From contig NC_083602.1 in assembly GCF_029168945.1 (NCBI RefSeq), positions 806,001 through 870,000 of the forward strand: a stretch of 64,000 bases of DNA. Reading direction: 5' to 3'. Each line of letters starts with the position of its first letter. Within the stretch, counting starts at the first letter, position 1. The DNA comes from Cannabis sativa (Eukaryota; Streptophyta; Magnoliopsida; Rosales; Cannabaceae). The position numbers and the translations under genes were made by a program. The notes beneath the pieces are model-generated. The model was given only the letters and a program-made list of their open reading frames with translations, made no database searches and was not told where the DNA came from. Shown in pieces: positions 13,501 to 25,379 of the stretch.

Positions 13501-15639
13501 AATCAACCCAAACCCGAACGAATTAAAGGTTAGTTTTTTTCGGTATGCATTACCTATAACCGAGTTGGCAACTTTCCCTCCATGTTTCTCAATCTCTTTT
13601 CTCCAATATTGCTACATTTTCATGATAATCATCATCAGCAACTACATTTTCATGAAACATAATGAAGAAAAACTCATAACTTACATGGGTTCGAGAGAGG
13701 CGCCCCATCAAGGAAATAGTCATTCCTAAGAAAGGTTTATCGGTTGCTTTCGAGTTCTTGCCAGGGCGACGACTCGGGTCTTGATATTTCTTCAACAACT
13801 GCACAAGAAAATGAAAGGTTAAACTCTACAATGAAGAGCTCAATATGTTTGTAATGATGAGATTTTTTAAGGAGTGTTCCAACATCTGAAACCGGGGAGT
13901 CGAGCACAGAATCGGGTAATGTGATAGCTTCGTCTTTCCTAGGCGGATCCCTTGTGCTGAAAGTACAAGTTGACCACTCACTGTATGAACCATTGCAGCA
14001 AAACCTTATCCCATTGTACTCTAGTGTGCCATTACAAACAGGGCATTTGTCTAATGCTCCATAGAAAAGCAAGTCTTGGCTGTTTCAGAGTTCAAAATTC
14101 AAAACCTTGCATTACATAGAAATAAACTAAAAACAGTCTTTAAGGTAGATTGAATTCAATTTCATTTATTTTTCCCCAACCAAACACACCCTTATGAATC
14201 AGCTAACACAAGTATTCGTAATATTACTCTAAACATGTATCAGAACTAAGGTTCAATATTATTCTCTTGGGTTCATATATATAAATTAAAAAATTAAAAA
14301 AAACAAGAACAAGTCTTCAATGTTCAATACCCTTATGAATTCAGCTAACACAAGTATTTGTCACTGTCCGAAATTTGTACTATTACTCCTCTAAACATTG
14401 AGTTAGAAAGAAAGTCCTTAAAGTTCAATATTCTCTTAAGTTCTTATGTGTGATGTTTTTCAGTTTGACTAAATCCCATCTCATTAATCATTATCCCAAC
14501 CAAACACACCCTTGTGAGTTAAGCTAACACAAGTATTTGTTAGTGTCTTAAATTTGTATCATTACTCTTCTAAACATATATATATCGAACAAAAAAAAAA
14601 TCAAGTCTTCAACACCACACTCCCTTAGGTTCTAAAAATAAATTGAAATCCAATTTCATTCATTTTCCTAACCAAACACACCCTTATGAATCAGCCAAAT
14701 CCAAGTGTTAGTATCAAATTAAAATTAGACTCTTCTGAAATTTGTACTATTACTCTAAAACATTCATGAGATAAAAATACAATCTTTAAGATAAAAAGAC
14801 AATCTTTAAGGTTCAATAATATTCTAGGTTCTAAAAATGGATTTGAATCCCATTTCATTCATTTTTCTCAACTAAAAACACCCTTATGAATCAACCCAAC
14901 CCAATCCAAGTGTTAGTATCAAATTAAGACTGAACTCCTCAGAAAATTGTACTATTACTCTAAAACATGCATGAGACAAAAAATACAATCTTTAAGACAA
15001 AAAAAAAAAACAATCTTTATTATATTCTTTAAGGTTAAATATTCTCTTAAGTAAAATGTTAGTGAGAATTAGCATCATACCATCTTTAAGGTTTAATATT
15101 CTCTTAAGATAAAAATACAATCTTTAAGATAAAAAAACAATCTTTTTAAGGTTGAATATTGTCTTCAACTTCAAGTACAAGTGTTAGTGAGAATTAGCAT
15201 CATACCATGTTCTAACAAGTGAGGCCTCAGAAGAAACTGAGGAATCTAAGCCATTAGCATCCAAAATTTGGCGCATATGATCAATTGAAAGATGCTCATT
15301 GATTGCTTTACAAAATTCCTCATACTCAGCACCTATTTCACCACCATTTTTCCCATTAGAATGCCCACTACTTTTCGCCTTTTTCGGCGAATGCTCTGCT
15401 TCATGCCCTTTGTTCTCTGCCTTTTGTTTCTTTGTTGTCTTCATACTATGATCTTCTGAATGAGATTGTGACCTTGTCTCATGAACCTGTTTTCAAAACA
15501 TAACATTAATAAACAAAAGTGTTATTGTTTCTTCCCCACATTCTCAAGTTTTTGTCAATTTATTCTCATAAAACAAAAAAAGTTTCAAACTTTAAACAAA
15601 ACCCATTAAGAAAAGACAGCAATTTGTTAAGACCTTCAT
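10562..15639 (-). CDS. PARP3: PARP3, poly(ADP-ribose) polymerase-like protein (17 coding exons)
   Basis: Coding exons on the minus strand: 15639-15634, 15486-15206, 14079-13884, 13798-13685, 13611-13554, 13462-13393, 13320-13146, 13055-12922, 12832-12595, 12514-12387, 12299-12062, 11981-11772, 11689-11587, 11296-11214, 11131-10988, 10910-10728 and 10630-10562. They sum to 2430 nt (809 residues plus stop), all introns are GT-AG and all phases close; Arabidopsis PARP3 is about the same length. Domains in order: PADR1/Zn3 with C108, C111, C124 and C134 (spacing as in PARP1 zinc finger 3), BRCT about 182-275, WGR about 301-420, helical regulatory domain about 440-560, ADP-ribosyltransferase fold about 590-805. 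The His-Tyr-Glu triad reads C650 (LLWCGSR), V684 (GKAIVCSD) and E779 (YNEYAVYD), so canonical polymer synthesis is doubtful. Exon 1 encodes only Met-Lys, joining to VHETRS. Nuclear role inferred. Confidence 0.95.
14165..15060 (-). repeat. Degenerate tandem repeats in PARP3 intron 2
   Basis: The block AACCAAACACACCCTTATGA, followed by CTAACACAAGTATT and ACTATTACTCTAAACAT, recurs five times with drift, near 14181, 14330, 14501, 14672 and 14875. Spacing is roughly 150-200 bp. The repeats fill most of the 1126-bp intron (15205-14080). Confidence 0.7.
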
Positions 15640-15770
15640 GTTTAAGGTTGTTGTGTTTTTATCCAATTGAAGCTAAGAGTACTAGAAAATTTTTGAGAGA
15701 AAAACTCCAAATTATAAGATGAACAAGTTTTGTTGTGTGACTTATACAAAAGAGAGTAGTAATTAAGTTG

Positions 15771-15852
15771 ACACGTGTTCATGCAATGCATGCATGGCAT
15801 CATATTGTGTCATCATAAAGTGACAACATCTGTTCTGTCGTTTGACACGTGT
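15771..15852 (-). promoter_or_regulatory. PARP3 upstream module: two ABRE/G-boxes and an RY motif
   Basis: Two perfect ACACGTGT palindromes (15771-15778 and 15845-15852), each preceded by TG, flank an RY element CATGCATG (15789-15796). They lie about 130-215 bp upstream of the PARP3 start codon. ABRE plus RY is the known arrangement bound by ABI5-type bZIP and B3 (ABI3/FUS3/LEC2) factors in seed promoters. Seed or ABA regulation of this gene is inferred. Confidence 0.6.
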
Positions 15853-16084
15853 CCAAATGGGCTGCTTTCATTGTTTTTGTTATTGACAAGTGTTCAAAAC
15901 TTAGGTATAACTAGATCACTAAGTAGTAATAGTAGCGTCTTCAAGGTCTTTCCAATTCCTTCATTTTCATTATGTTTGGTTTGGTTGTCGTTTTGGGTTG
16001 TGTGCCTGTCGTTTTGTTCGTATTCCAATGTCGTGGGAGTAGTACTTCTCTTTCGAGCGTGTTATTGTTTTTACATTTTTATAA

Positions 16085-16482
16085 GGTTAATTAAGATTTT
16101 TGTTTCCTGAATTTTGATATGTACTAAATTAGGTTCTTTGAACTTTTAAAGTCGTTAAAAATGCTCTCTGAATTATTGAAATTGTTGGATTTAAGGACTT
16201 TGTCTAATTTCATTTAATTTTACTATTTCAGTGATTGTTTATGTACTAAACCATGCCCCCCAGACTTTGATATCAATTAAATCATGTCCATCGAACTTTG
16301 ACATGCACTAAATTATGACCCCTGAATTTTCATCCATATTAGACTTTTTTACTACAATTAGAAAAAAGTCTTTAAATCCAACAATCTCAATAATTTAAGG
16401 GGTATTTTTAACGACCTTAAAAATTCAGGGAGCATGATTTGGTACATGTCAAAGTTCAGGGGACAAAAATTTTAATTAGCCT
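16085..16482. mobile_element. Palindromic MITE (family B), copy 3
   Basis: Left GGTTAATTAAGATTTTTGT and right TTTAATTAGCC are inverted ends. The repeated GACATGTACTAAAT-like and AAAGTCTTTAAAT blocks in opposite orientations match the copy at 4718-5111. Confidence 0.75.
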
Positions 16483-16547
16483 TTTTGTAATGAGAATAAG
16501 AAGTCACGTGCAAAGCATACTATCAAACAATAAAAAGTTTTAATGAT

Positions 16548-16778
16548 AATTTTTTAGTTATAATATACTTTTTTTTTTTACTAAATGTGACTTTAGATAT
16601 AAATCACTAATTTAATTTTAACTACAATAATTATTATGACTAAAAAATATACTTTCACAATAATAAATTATGATTTTTATAACTAATATTTTTAACCACG
16701 TACCTTTTAATAATAATATAAGAATGACAATTTATAATTAATAACAAATGTAATTATAAGTAAAAAAATTTTGTAGTG
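16548..16778. mobile_element. CACTA-type MITE (family C), partial
   Basis: The right end TTTTGTAGTG and many inner GTGACTAAAA-like motifs match the elements at 19797-20157 and 52830-53126. The left terminus is eroded. Confidence 0.5.
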
Positions 16779-17128
16779 TTCATTTGTCAATTTTTTTTTA
16801 TTATATATTTTCTTAGTTGACAGAAAACTCAATCAACATTACTATTTACATTGGAGCGACACTAACACTAATTGGGCATGTGTTAGACGACCATAAAATA
16901 TCAATCCAATAGCTATAAAATTTGCGAGACGATCCTATTTTGCAATAACGTGCTACTTCTAAGTAAAAACCCTACTTCAGCCCGAATAGGATTGATTTTT
17001 GTAGGGCTTTTGCAGTGATACAAAAACTCATGTTTCTTATAGTGAACGCGCACATAAATCTTGAATTAAATCGATCAACATAAATGACTTGTACGATCAT
17101 GTGCGGTTGAGTTTTACCTAACTTCTAA

Positions 17129-17375
17129 GGCCATCTCCAATGCTGACAACGTGTAATGCTATTTGTCTGGCCACTAATTATATTTTATACAATTTAAAAA
17201 TAATTTATTTAATATATAAAGAGATAATAATAATAAAAAAAAAAGATAGCATCGTTGCTGTTAGGCCACAATACCCATATATTTGTTGAAAAATGTTGAA
17301 AAATCAAATATTTATATTGTGTAAGGGCCCATTCCTGACAAGCAACTTAAAAAAAAAATAGCATTGGAGATGCAC
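17129..17375. mobile_element. Tourist (PIF/Harbinger) MITE
   Basis: A 247-bp element with ends GGCCATCTCCAATGC and GCATTGGAGATGCAC (13 of 15 matching as inverted repeats). TAA flanks it on both sides (17126-17128 and 17376-17378), the 3-bp TSD typical of PIF/Harbinger. Confidence 0.85.
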
Positions 17376-17678
17376 TAATAACGCTATTTTTACAAGATCA
17401 TGGTTAAACTTTTGTGTCAACTTTTATGTACGTGTTGTGGTAGGGTTTTAGACCTTCATTTTTACTTATAATTTTTTTAAATAATTTTTTTACGTGAATC
17501 AATAAAATTGTATCACGTGTACACTATGTTTACATAAATATACACATGAACAATTCAATATAGTACTTATTAACACCTAAATTATTGGATATATAAAAAC
17601 TATAAATAACTAACGATTTTCTAATTTTAGAAGTTCTACTGCTAAAATTTGAATTTTAAGAGTTAAGTGCAATGAAAG

Positions 17679-18106
17679 TGTGACAGTCAGTAGTCCCGTG
17701 ATCCGTAAGGAGAAATACCGGGTAAGCTGTGCAATCCCACACCGCCTGGGGAAGGTCAAGTGAGATGATTCTGAGACTGTGTAGGTATGGGACCACACAG
17801 TTGAAGAGGGCTTAAATGGATTGATTGGTACTACCTATGTCAACAAGGTGCATCTTGTTTTTCGGTAGCCCATCTCGAAAGAACTCCACAGTTAAGCGTG
17901 CTTGGCCTGGGGTAATTTAAGGATGGGTCTCCTGGGAAGTTTTCCTAGGAAGCGTGCGAGTGAGGACAAAGCATGCTGGAAACACTCGTGTTGGTCTGTA
18001 GGGTCAGTCGTCAGTCCATGAAACAGCCAGAGTGACGTACTCATGTATAAGAGCCATATTCCGTGGGTGTAAGGACCCAATAGAAGCTTGAAACGGGGAC
18101 GTTACA
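17679..18106 (+). mobile_element. Cassandra solo LTR
   Basis: TGTGACAG to GTTACA with a perfect 5-bp TSD GAAAG (17674-17678 and 18107-18111). The 5S rRNA-like part (GTTAAGCGTGCTTGGCC … GGATGGGTCTCCTGGGAAG) is well kept but lacks the GACC of GGGTGACCTCC. Confidence 0.92.
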
Positions 18107-18670
18107 GAAAGCATTTAGAATTATGCTGCAATTAACTCTTTATTTATGTATTTATTTATTTTTTGATGAATTAGTTAGTGTTTTCGTTACTCTAAAAAAC
18201 CAATTTATACAAATACAGAGCATTCTCAATTAAAAGACCTCATATGTACTCTATATAAAATTTACAAATTTACAAAGGTAAAAATAATTTTGAATCTTTT
18301 AAGTTAATTTTTTTGGGCAAATTTCACAAATTCTTTGAATATTCGAATAACTCTATCCACATTTCAGTCTTTAAATTCCAAAAAAATTTCATCCTTAATC
18401 TTCCAAACATTTTATTTTTCATCCATATATTACCTATAAATATGTGTTATTTTATGACTATTATTGGGAAACAATCAAAATTAACTTTTCAATATTATAA
18501 TATATGAAATTACCTTTATGTAGGACATTATTATTACAATAATAATAATAAAAGTTAAAAAGAAATAAAGATCTCAAACTCACACGATCGAAGGTAAAAA
18601 GTGAAAAATAGTACCTTAAAGAAAAAGGTTAAAAAATAAAAGTTATATCATCATGCTGGGCTGGATCCAC

Positions 18671-18742
<72 letters not shown>

Positions 18743-19585
18743 CATGGAAAGGTTGCATGAGATGAGAGAGATGTTTTTCCTTTTTGTTATTATTTTGGTG
18801 AAAAAAAAAATCACTTAGTGCAAATTTTTTTCTTATTTTTTCGATTATATTAATAATTTTGAAGATTAATTAAGTGTGAGTTATAAGAGTTTGATATGTG
18901 ATCCTAGGTTAATTGTGTCATTGGTAACTATCTCAAAAATTCTAATTATTTACACTATATATATAGCTACAATTAAACTATAAGAGAAAGAGATGTTTAG
19001 TTTAAATTAATATATATGAAAACAAAAATGTAGATACAAGAAAAAGGTTTTGGTGATGAAATATTATTCAATCAAAGTTATAATTTTTTCTTGGCTTCTC
19101 CCGACAAAGCATGGTGGAACTATCTTTATCTTTCCCCCACCTCACAATCAAACTTATATATATATATAAAAATATTTATATATATATATTTATATATATA
19201 AATATATATATATATATATTTATACTATTTTTTTTCCTACCATTTAGTCATTTAGTCAAGCCTATCCCTAAAACCTTTCACATTATTATTAGGTAGTACT
19301 TGATCAAGCACCTACTATGCAACTAGTTCAAGTGACTATAAAAGAATACATGTGTATTGGAGATTTTAAGTTCGAATCTTAAATTATACATTATAATATA
19401 TAAACGCTTAAATACAAAAACAGTAAAGTAGTTATTGAAATTAATATTTTATTGCACTTATAATAATATAATAAATAGTTATACATGCAATAAAAAATTA
19501 AAATCTTACTTTTAGTATAGTAGATTATTTAGATATTTTTGAAAATTTGATAACTTTCTACTATAATTTATATATATAAAAAATT
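18107..19585. other. AT-rich intergenic DNA with a (TAA)n microsatellite
   Basis: No gene supported. It contains (TAA)n at 18672-18741 and TA-rich tracts at about 19150-19225. Open frames here are translations of simple repeats. Confidence 0.6.
18672..18741 (+). repeat. (TAA)n microsatellite
   Basis: About 23 uninterrupted TAA units. Confidence 0.95.
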
Positions 19586-20300
19586 ATGCTAATTAAGATT
19601 TTTAGCCTCTAAACTTTAATATGTGTCCAATCATGGCCTTTAAACTTTTCAAGTTGTTAAAAATAATCCTCTTTAAACTATTGAGATTGTTAGATTAAGA
19701 ATTTTTGTCTAATTTTAGTAAGAAAAGTCTAATATGAATGAAAGTTCAAGAGAACATGATTGAGTACATATATGTCAAAGTAAGGGGCATGATTTGCACT
19801 ACAAAAAATCTTACTTTTTGTCACATGTTGATTTGCACTCAAAATTTTTTACTTTTAGTTACAATAAAACTTGTGACTAAAAGTAAAAAAGTTGTGACTA
19901 ATTATAAATTATTATTCTTATGTTATGACTAAAAGGTCCGTGGCTAAATGTATTAGTCACAAAAATTACAATTTATTGTGAATAAATGTATTTTTAGTCA
20001 CAATACTTGTGACTAAAACTAAATTAATGACAATTTGTGTCTAAATACTATGTTTTAGTCACAAATAATTTTTTGTTGTGACTAAAAGTCACATTTAATC
20101 ACAAAAAATTTATGTTGTGAGTAAAAAATTATTCCTAAAAGTAACAGTTTTTTAGTGTAGGTAGATACTAAAGTTTAAGGAACATGATTTAGTACATAAA
20201 TAATTACTAAATTAGTTAAAAATAAATGAAATTAGACAAAATTCCTTAAATTAAACAATCTGAAGAAATTTTTAAATTCTAAAAAATTATAACTATATAT
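19586..20300. mobile_element. Palindromic MITE (family B), copy 4, split by a CACTA MITE
   Basis: Left part GCTAATTAAGATTTTTAGC to about 19796 and right part from about 20158 align with the other family B copies. The host sequence CATGATTTG is interrupted and resumes at GTAGATAC, as in the uninterrupted stretch near 4918. The right end is eroded. Confidence 0.65.
19797..20157. mobile_element. CACTA-type MITE (family C), nested
   Basis: Starts CACTACAAAAAATCTTACTT and ends TTTTTTAGTG. The flanking trinucleotides are TTG and TAG (2 of 3), consistent with a worn 3-bp CACTA TSD. Its body consists of short GTGACTAAAA / TTTTAGTCAC motifs in both orientations. Confidence 0.75.
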
Positions 20301-21435
20301 GTCCCGAAAACATAAAATAGTAAGTCCTATTTTGATAGGTACTACTTTGATAATTTTCCTTATATATATATCTTATTATATGTCTTACATTCACTACAAG
20401 GAGTCCTATTCCCCATTTTTGTTTTTATTTTCACACACAACAATCATATTATTCTCTTTTCCTTTTTTCTTTTACATTGCTTAATTAACTTCCTAAGTGT
20501 ATTTAGTTGAGTATATACATAAAGCTAGCTAAAAAAAATATATATAAAAATAAAACATTCTTTTTCTTATTATTTTCTAGTGTGATGACGATATATGTAT
20601 ATATTGGTATGATGATGATGAAAAAGTGTGAAAACATGTATTATGTATTGAAATTAAGTCCACATGAGGGTAGGACGAAAAGTATCTTTCGATTATAATT
20701 AATAATTGTGTTAATTAATTATAGTACTATATATATTATTAATAATTAATGTTCAATCATTCGATGTATGTGTAAAATCTAGGTATGTATTATCTCTAGG
20801 TTGAATATATATATCTATATATATCTATATAGATATATTTATATATATATATATATATATTATTTTTGATTAGATCTGTTTGGTAGATTTTGTTTGGCCT
20901 CCAAGTTGGACTCTATATATATATATATGATCATCTATCACTATACCTTCTACAACCTTTACTTTTGAAAATTTTGCTAATTATTTGTATAAATATCTCT
21001 TTATATTTATTATATAAATAATTAATGTTGGTATATATTTACCGGCATCCATTTTTTAAAATGAAAGTTTTATAATGTATCATGGGTATTTGACATTCAA
21101 ATCCAATTTTATAAACCTATTCACATTGATTGGTTTATACAATAATTAGTTTCACTCCCACACATTCTATTTTTTTTTTTCATTTTCCATATCTAGTACT
21201 TTTATTATTATTATTATTATTACGAATAAGACTTTATTATTATACACTCTTATATATACGTAGGGATTTTTGGTATTTGAAGAAATAAATTATAATTCAT
21301 TTTTTATATATATGATAGTTTATACTATAATTATAATAGGTATATATTCTACTTATCTTTTAGAAATTAGATATTATTTGTTGTTAAAAACAAAGTTACA
21401 ACATAATTAATTATAAAAAACAAAAAGAATAAATA
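20301..21435. other. AT-rich intergenic DNA
   Basis: No supported gene. There are TA-rich tracts at about 20805-20865 and short A/T repeats. Confidence 0.6.
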
Positions 21436-21741
21436 TGTGGGACAATTAAAGTCTCGTGATTTGTAAGAGGAAAGACCAGAAAAACTGTATATTGCTTGGA
21501 GAAAGTCAAGTGGAATGATTCTAAGATTATGTAAGACACATTTGAATAGGGTTTAAGAACTAGAAAGTTAAGCGTGCTTAATATGAAGCAATTTCGGGAT
21601 GAGTGATGACTTCTTGGAAAACCTCTAGGAGCGTGCGAGTGAGGACAAAGTACGATGAAAAATGATACTCCCGTGTATAAGCTAGAGTCATTAACCATGA
21701 AAAGATATGTCTAATAAAAGCTTGAAGTTGTAGCATTAATA
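21436..21741 (+). mobile_element. Degenerate Cassandra LTR
   Basis: A shortened, mutated LTR: GTCTCGTGAT near the start, GTTAAGCGTGCTTAA and GCGTGCGAGTGAGGACAAAG in the middle, CTTGAAGTTGTAGCATTA at the end. The 5S-like block has lost several positions. This is the oldest-looking Cassandra copy in the window. Confidence 0.75.
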
Positions 21742-21877
21742 TATACTTACAACTAAATGTTTGAAACCCTGTTTTTAACACAATAAAATATTCTATTTTT
21801 TTTTTTAAAATAGATGTTATGTCTACTATAACTACAATGTACACAATATTGATAACATTACAGTAATGTACAATGTT

Positions 21878-23155
21878 CATGGGAGATATATTGCTCATAA
21901 CATTTTGATTTGCCAAGATATTGTTCGACATTATGGGAGGAAGAATTGCAAGCTAAGTTGTATGATTAAAATAGACTTGAGGAAGACTTATGATACTATA
22001 GATTGAGGATTTATTGAAGAAATGCTCATTGCTTTTTCTTTTCCTCTACAACTTATTGATCTCATTATGGTTTGCATAAAAACTCTTAAATTCTCCTTAT
22101 TGATTAATGGTGAGATGCGTGCATTTTTTGAGTCAAAGAGAAGTTTGAGGTAAAAGGGATCTGATATCTCCTCTATTATTTATTCTTAGTATGGAATATA
22201 TGTCTAAAATTATGATAGAAGTTAACACTTGGCAGGCTTTAAATTCCATGATAGATGTACGAATTTGAAGCTAAATCATGTATTTTGCATATGATTTGCT
22301 ATTGTTTTGTCATAGCGACTTTGTCTCTATTTTATTGATGCATCAGGGTTTAAAATTATCTACTTTTTTTTTGAAAAGGAACTAATAAAAATTGGTGTAA
22401 ATACCAGTCGCCCCCAACGATTGTAGCTGGTATTGGAAGAATCTTGTTGCTATCAGAGATACATTTAAAGCTAGAACGAATAATCTAACTTTTACTGGTT
22501 CAAAATATTGTATCAAACATGGCTGCAATTTTTATTTGATCAATCGCAAAAGGTAACTTGAAGTAAAGTAGTTTGGGATAGACTTAGTATTCCAAAACAT
22601 AGAATTGTGTTATGGGTGGTCTTGTTGTAGAAGATTCGAACAAAAGACAACCTCCGAAAGATGAACATGTTGGTGGATCAAGACTGCCTTCTTTGTGGGG
22701 CTGCTCCGGAGGATACGTGACAGTTATTTTTTGACTGCTCCTATAGTAGAGCTTGCCTCAAAGAAATTAAAAATTAGTATGGAAATGTTCTTCCTTGGAA
22801 TTGAATGAGTTGATCCGTTGGGTTAGTAAAGCAAAAAAGTGCAGTTCTAAAGAATATTATGTATGCGGTTCTTGTGGCTTTTGTTTATTACATTTGGAGA
22901 GCTAGGAATGATGTACTTAGGTCACAGAAGTTTTGGCTTGTCAAAAACACTATACAAAAAGTATGGTGAATGAGATTGTTATTAGAATTAGTTTTGTAAT
23001 GCCAAAGAAGGCTTCTAAGAGAGATTGAGATTAGAGAGATTGATTTTCTAGTATTTATATTATATAAAAAAATAGATTATTTAAGTTGGAGCTATATTAT
23101 ATGTTGTAAATAGAATGTTAATTAAGCAATACAATGATTTTATTTATATAAAAAA
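21878..23155 (+). pseudogene. L1-type LINE remnant (RT and zinc-binding region)
   Basis: Conceptual translation with many stops and frameshifts shows reverse transcriptase palm motifs ([13 protein letters not shown] near 21970), then a gap, then the zinc-binding domain of plant LINEs (CLLCGAAPED near 22690) and a VYYIWRARND-like stretch near 22885. The 3' end is a TTTATATAAAAAAATG tail near 23155. The FADD catalytic segment is not recognisable. Not functional. Confidence 0.8.
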
Positions 23156-23354
23156 ATGTTATTGAACTAATTGTATATATGATTTTTTTTTTTTTACTTT
23201 TGATGATTTCAAGTGTGTGTTGTCTTTCACTTTTTTTATATGTTAAAAGCTCATTAATTATCTCTCATTATTGTAGGTGCAACTCTAATACATGTCATGT
23301 GTATGTTGTGTTTTTGTAATCATGCATGTTGCCCATATACATAAATATATATTT

Positions 23355-24230
23355 ATACTAGTATAATGTTACGTGCGATGCACGTATGCTATGTTTTATA
23401 TTAAGTATTATATTATGAGTTCGGAAGGAAATAAATGAATAAAAAATAAATAATATTTAATTTAGAGAGATTTGAATAATAAATTTAAATTAAAGTTTTA
23501 TGTCCAGTAAAAACATATTGGAAACAATAATAATAAGGTTATAATATTGGAAACAAAAGTAACAAAGAAGTATTAAAGGTGTAAATTTTACCAAAAGCAA
23601 TGATATCAGTTGCATTCTGTTTCAGTAGGTGAAATTGAGAGAGAGAGGCTTTTGTTGTGTTTTCCTGTATGGGTGATGAATGGGTTAATCGTAAAGATTG
23701 TTTAATTTTTTGGGTTTAATTATTGAGTTTATTTTTTGAAATTTGAATGAAGCAGTGTAAAAAAATTTCAAAAAATTGTAGTTTGTTAGAGAGATATGTA
23801 AGTTAATCGTAAATATTATTTAATTTTTTGGGTTTAATTATTGGATTTATTTTTTGAAATTTGAATGAAGCAGTGTAAAAAAATTTCAAAAAATTGTAGT
23901 TTGTTAGAGAGATATGTAAGTTAATCGTAAATATTATTTAATTTTTTGGGTTTAATTATTGGATTTATTTTTTGAAATTTGAATTTAGCCGTGTAAAAAA
24001 ATTTCAAAAATGGTAGGATTTGTTAGAGAGATATGTGGGTAAAATATTTTTTTTTAATTTTAAAAAAAGATTGTTTAATTTTTTAGTTTAATTATTGGGT
24101 TTATTTATTTGTTAACGTTTAACGTTAACAATCTGTTAAGTTAATCTAAATAAAAAAAAGAATTGTTAAACTAAGAATTGTCGTTAGATAAACACTTTTA
24201 ATATATAAAGATATATAGATTAGCTTATTG
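23355..24230. repeat. AT-rich repeat region with 118-bp tandem units
   Basis: AATTTTTTGGGTTTAATTAT recurs at 23704, 23822 and 23940, exactly 118 bp apart, with a related copy at 24077. Each unit carries TTTGAATGAAGCAGTGTAAA-like and GTTAGAGAGATATG stretches. Before the array is ACGTGCGATGCACGTATG, similar to motifs at the ends of some plant DNA transposons, so the array may be part of a larger element whose right end I cannot fix. Confidence 0.7.
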
Positions 24231-25379
24231 TTTGAACTTCAAAATGTACAAAATCCCGTGAGTGAACATGAAAATTATTATCAATATTATTTATATCATG
24301 TAATAATTTTATAAAATTATTATAACTTCTATTCATAAGAAAGAAAACAAATAACCTAAAATTGTGTATTTAATTATTTCATGTATATTTAGCAAAGTAT
24401 TGTTATTAGGTATCAATTATTCTATATTTATTAGATCAATATCATAATATATAATAATATATAATAAAATATTTATTAGTAATTGTTTACACTTTTTCAC
24501 TATTTTCTGCCTAATGTGAAAGCAAGTTTAAATTTAATTTAAACACAATATATATGGAGAGAAAAATTAATTGGCACATTTTTTTTTTGTTTTTATTACA
24601 TTATATATCCAATTATGTTGGTGTCTAATTACTATAATTTTCTTATTTTGCAGCCTCATAAATTTCAATAATTTTAAAGAAAAAATATTCCTCTTCACTA
24701 TAGTCAAGTGATGTTAATTAATTTAAATAATAATTTTTTTTAATGAGTATATATGTTAATTAATTATGATGTATATGATGTAAGTTTACGTCAGTCTAAT
24801 TAATATTAATATATATTAATTTACGTATACATAGACATGTATATTCTCTATCAATTCACAAACGGATCCATGCCGATTAATTAATAATTATAATTAAATT
24901 AATCATGTCAAATAATTGCAAATGTTCTACCTTTTGCCTTTGGCAAGAAATAAAGTTGATTGATTTAATATAAAATAGACAGAAAGAGAAATATTAACCA
25001 AAAGAAATCAAATTAAAAGAAAAAAGAAAGATGAAATTAATTAAACTCATCATCTTTTTTTTTTTTTTGATAACCATATTAAACTCCTCATTTGATACAT
25101 AATTTAATGCATGTAATTAATAATTAAAGATCACCAATATTGGAAACATATGAAGCAGATAAATTTTCTCCAATATTCTCATCAATACAACACCTTTTTT
25201 TTGGTGATGTGAGTGGATTATTGACAAGAAAATTCATATGCTTCATGGACCCTTTTAGGTAATCAATAATTAAATACTCTTATTCTAACATAAACACCAT
25301 TAATTAAAACTCATAAACTCTCTCTTTTCTACACATAATAATACTCTTATATATATGAATACCTTATATGTCAAGCAAA
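24231..25379. other. AT-rich region 3' of the WIP gene
   Basis: No further gene supported. It should contain the WIP 3' UTR near 25300-25513. Confidence 0.55.

Noticed and set aside
12062..13729. Plus-strand ORFs opposite PARP3
   Set aside because: Antisense shadows of PARP3 exons, whose minus-strand reading is supported by closed splice phases.
15184..15444. Separate small gene starting at the Met at 15444
   Set aside because: The frame continues upstream to an acceptor at 15487 and downstream into a donor at 15205; it is PARP3 exon 2.
18629..18814. Poly-Tyr open frame
   Set aside because: Translation of the (TAA)n repeat on the opposite strand.
21411..21931. Minus-strand ORFs of 95 and 117 codons
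   Set aside because: They cross the degenerate Cassandra LTR and the start of the plus-strand LINE without recognisable motifs.
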